Positions 63,968 through 64,000 of a stretch of DNA of 64,000 nt are shown here, in pieces. Within the stretch, counting starts at the first letter, position 1. Each line of letters opens with the position of its first letter. This stretch comes from Hexactinellida sp. DTS-2022. Its lineage: Eukaryota; Porifera; Hexactinellida. The translations under genes were made by a program, and so were the position numbers. Where the stretch lies: contig JAPNXP010000002.1 of the NCBI GenBank assembly GCA_028753945.1, forward strand, positions 8,680,001-8,744,000. The letters are read 5' to 3'. The notes beneath the pieces were generated by a model. It saw nothing but the letters and a program-made list of their open reading frames with translations. It did not search any database and was not told where the DNA came from.

Positions 63968-64000
63968 TATATGGAGCCTAATGGAGGTGTTAAAGTCATT

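Noticed and set aside
1-64000. tRNA, rRNA or other structural RNA genes
   Set aside because: No cloverleaf, box A/B pair or rRNA-like conserved segment could be recognised.

Overview
This is AT-rich nuclear DNA from a eukaryote. It is probably an animal, perhaps an arthropod: there are cut-and-paste elements of hAT, Tc1/mariner, pogo/Tigger-like and TTAA-targeting (piggyBac-like) type, a decayed animal-type hAT dimerisation domain, and no bacterial gene organisation. No species can be named from the sequence alone. There is no convincing intact host gene in the 64 kb.

About 46 kb (1005-55517, less the interruptions) is one satellite family of about 116-bp monomers, roughly 400 copies, all head to tail on the same strand. 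Each monomer has an AT-rich half containing the palindrome TAAATATTTA and a GC-richer half containing the core GGCGGAGGAGCAGAG. The array is a patchwork of larger duplicated blocks with spacings of 232, 461, 667, 782, 807, 1243, 1352, 1381, 2143, 2192, 2879 and 2935 bp, which points to repeated recent unequal exchange or amplification.

The array is interrupted by four complete elements, each flanked by TTAA on both sides: 13859-15449, 20276-21534, 34184-35059 and 35279-35998. A fifth, related to the first but inverted, is cut by the left edge (1-1004). A 3.85-kb composite island (24208-28058) also meets the satellite at TTAA on both sides and carries a hAT-type element with a perfect 8-bp duplication. 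For three insertions an uninterrupted paralogous site exists elsewhere in the array, so those insertions are younger than the duplications.

The right-hand block (28063-55517, 27.5 kb with two insertions) is bracketed by inward-facing Tigger-like ends (27868-28058 and 55518-55869). These lie between two inverted copies of another sequence (27757-27867 and 55870-55986) that themselves stop at TTAA. The simplest reading is a satellite array lodged in a Tigger-like element that had landed at the central TA of a palindromic TTAA element.

The right flank (55518-64000) is a transposon graveyard. It holds a three-deep nest (hAT in mariner-like in hAT, with target duplications at each level), a 51-bp minisatellite, a hAT transposase C-terminal fragment, a second copy of the mariner-like element that preserves the empty site of the nested hAT, and a clean 510-bp Tigger-like MITE inserted in that copy. 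A few short open stretches (55605-55760, 59379-59669, 61718-62083) may be exon or pseudogene fragments, but none could be identified.
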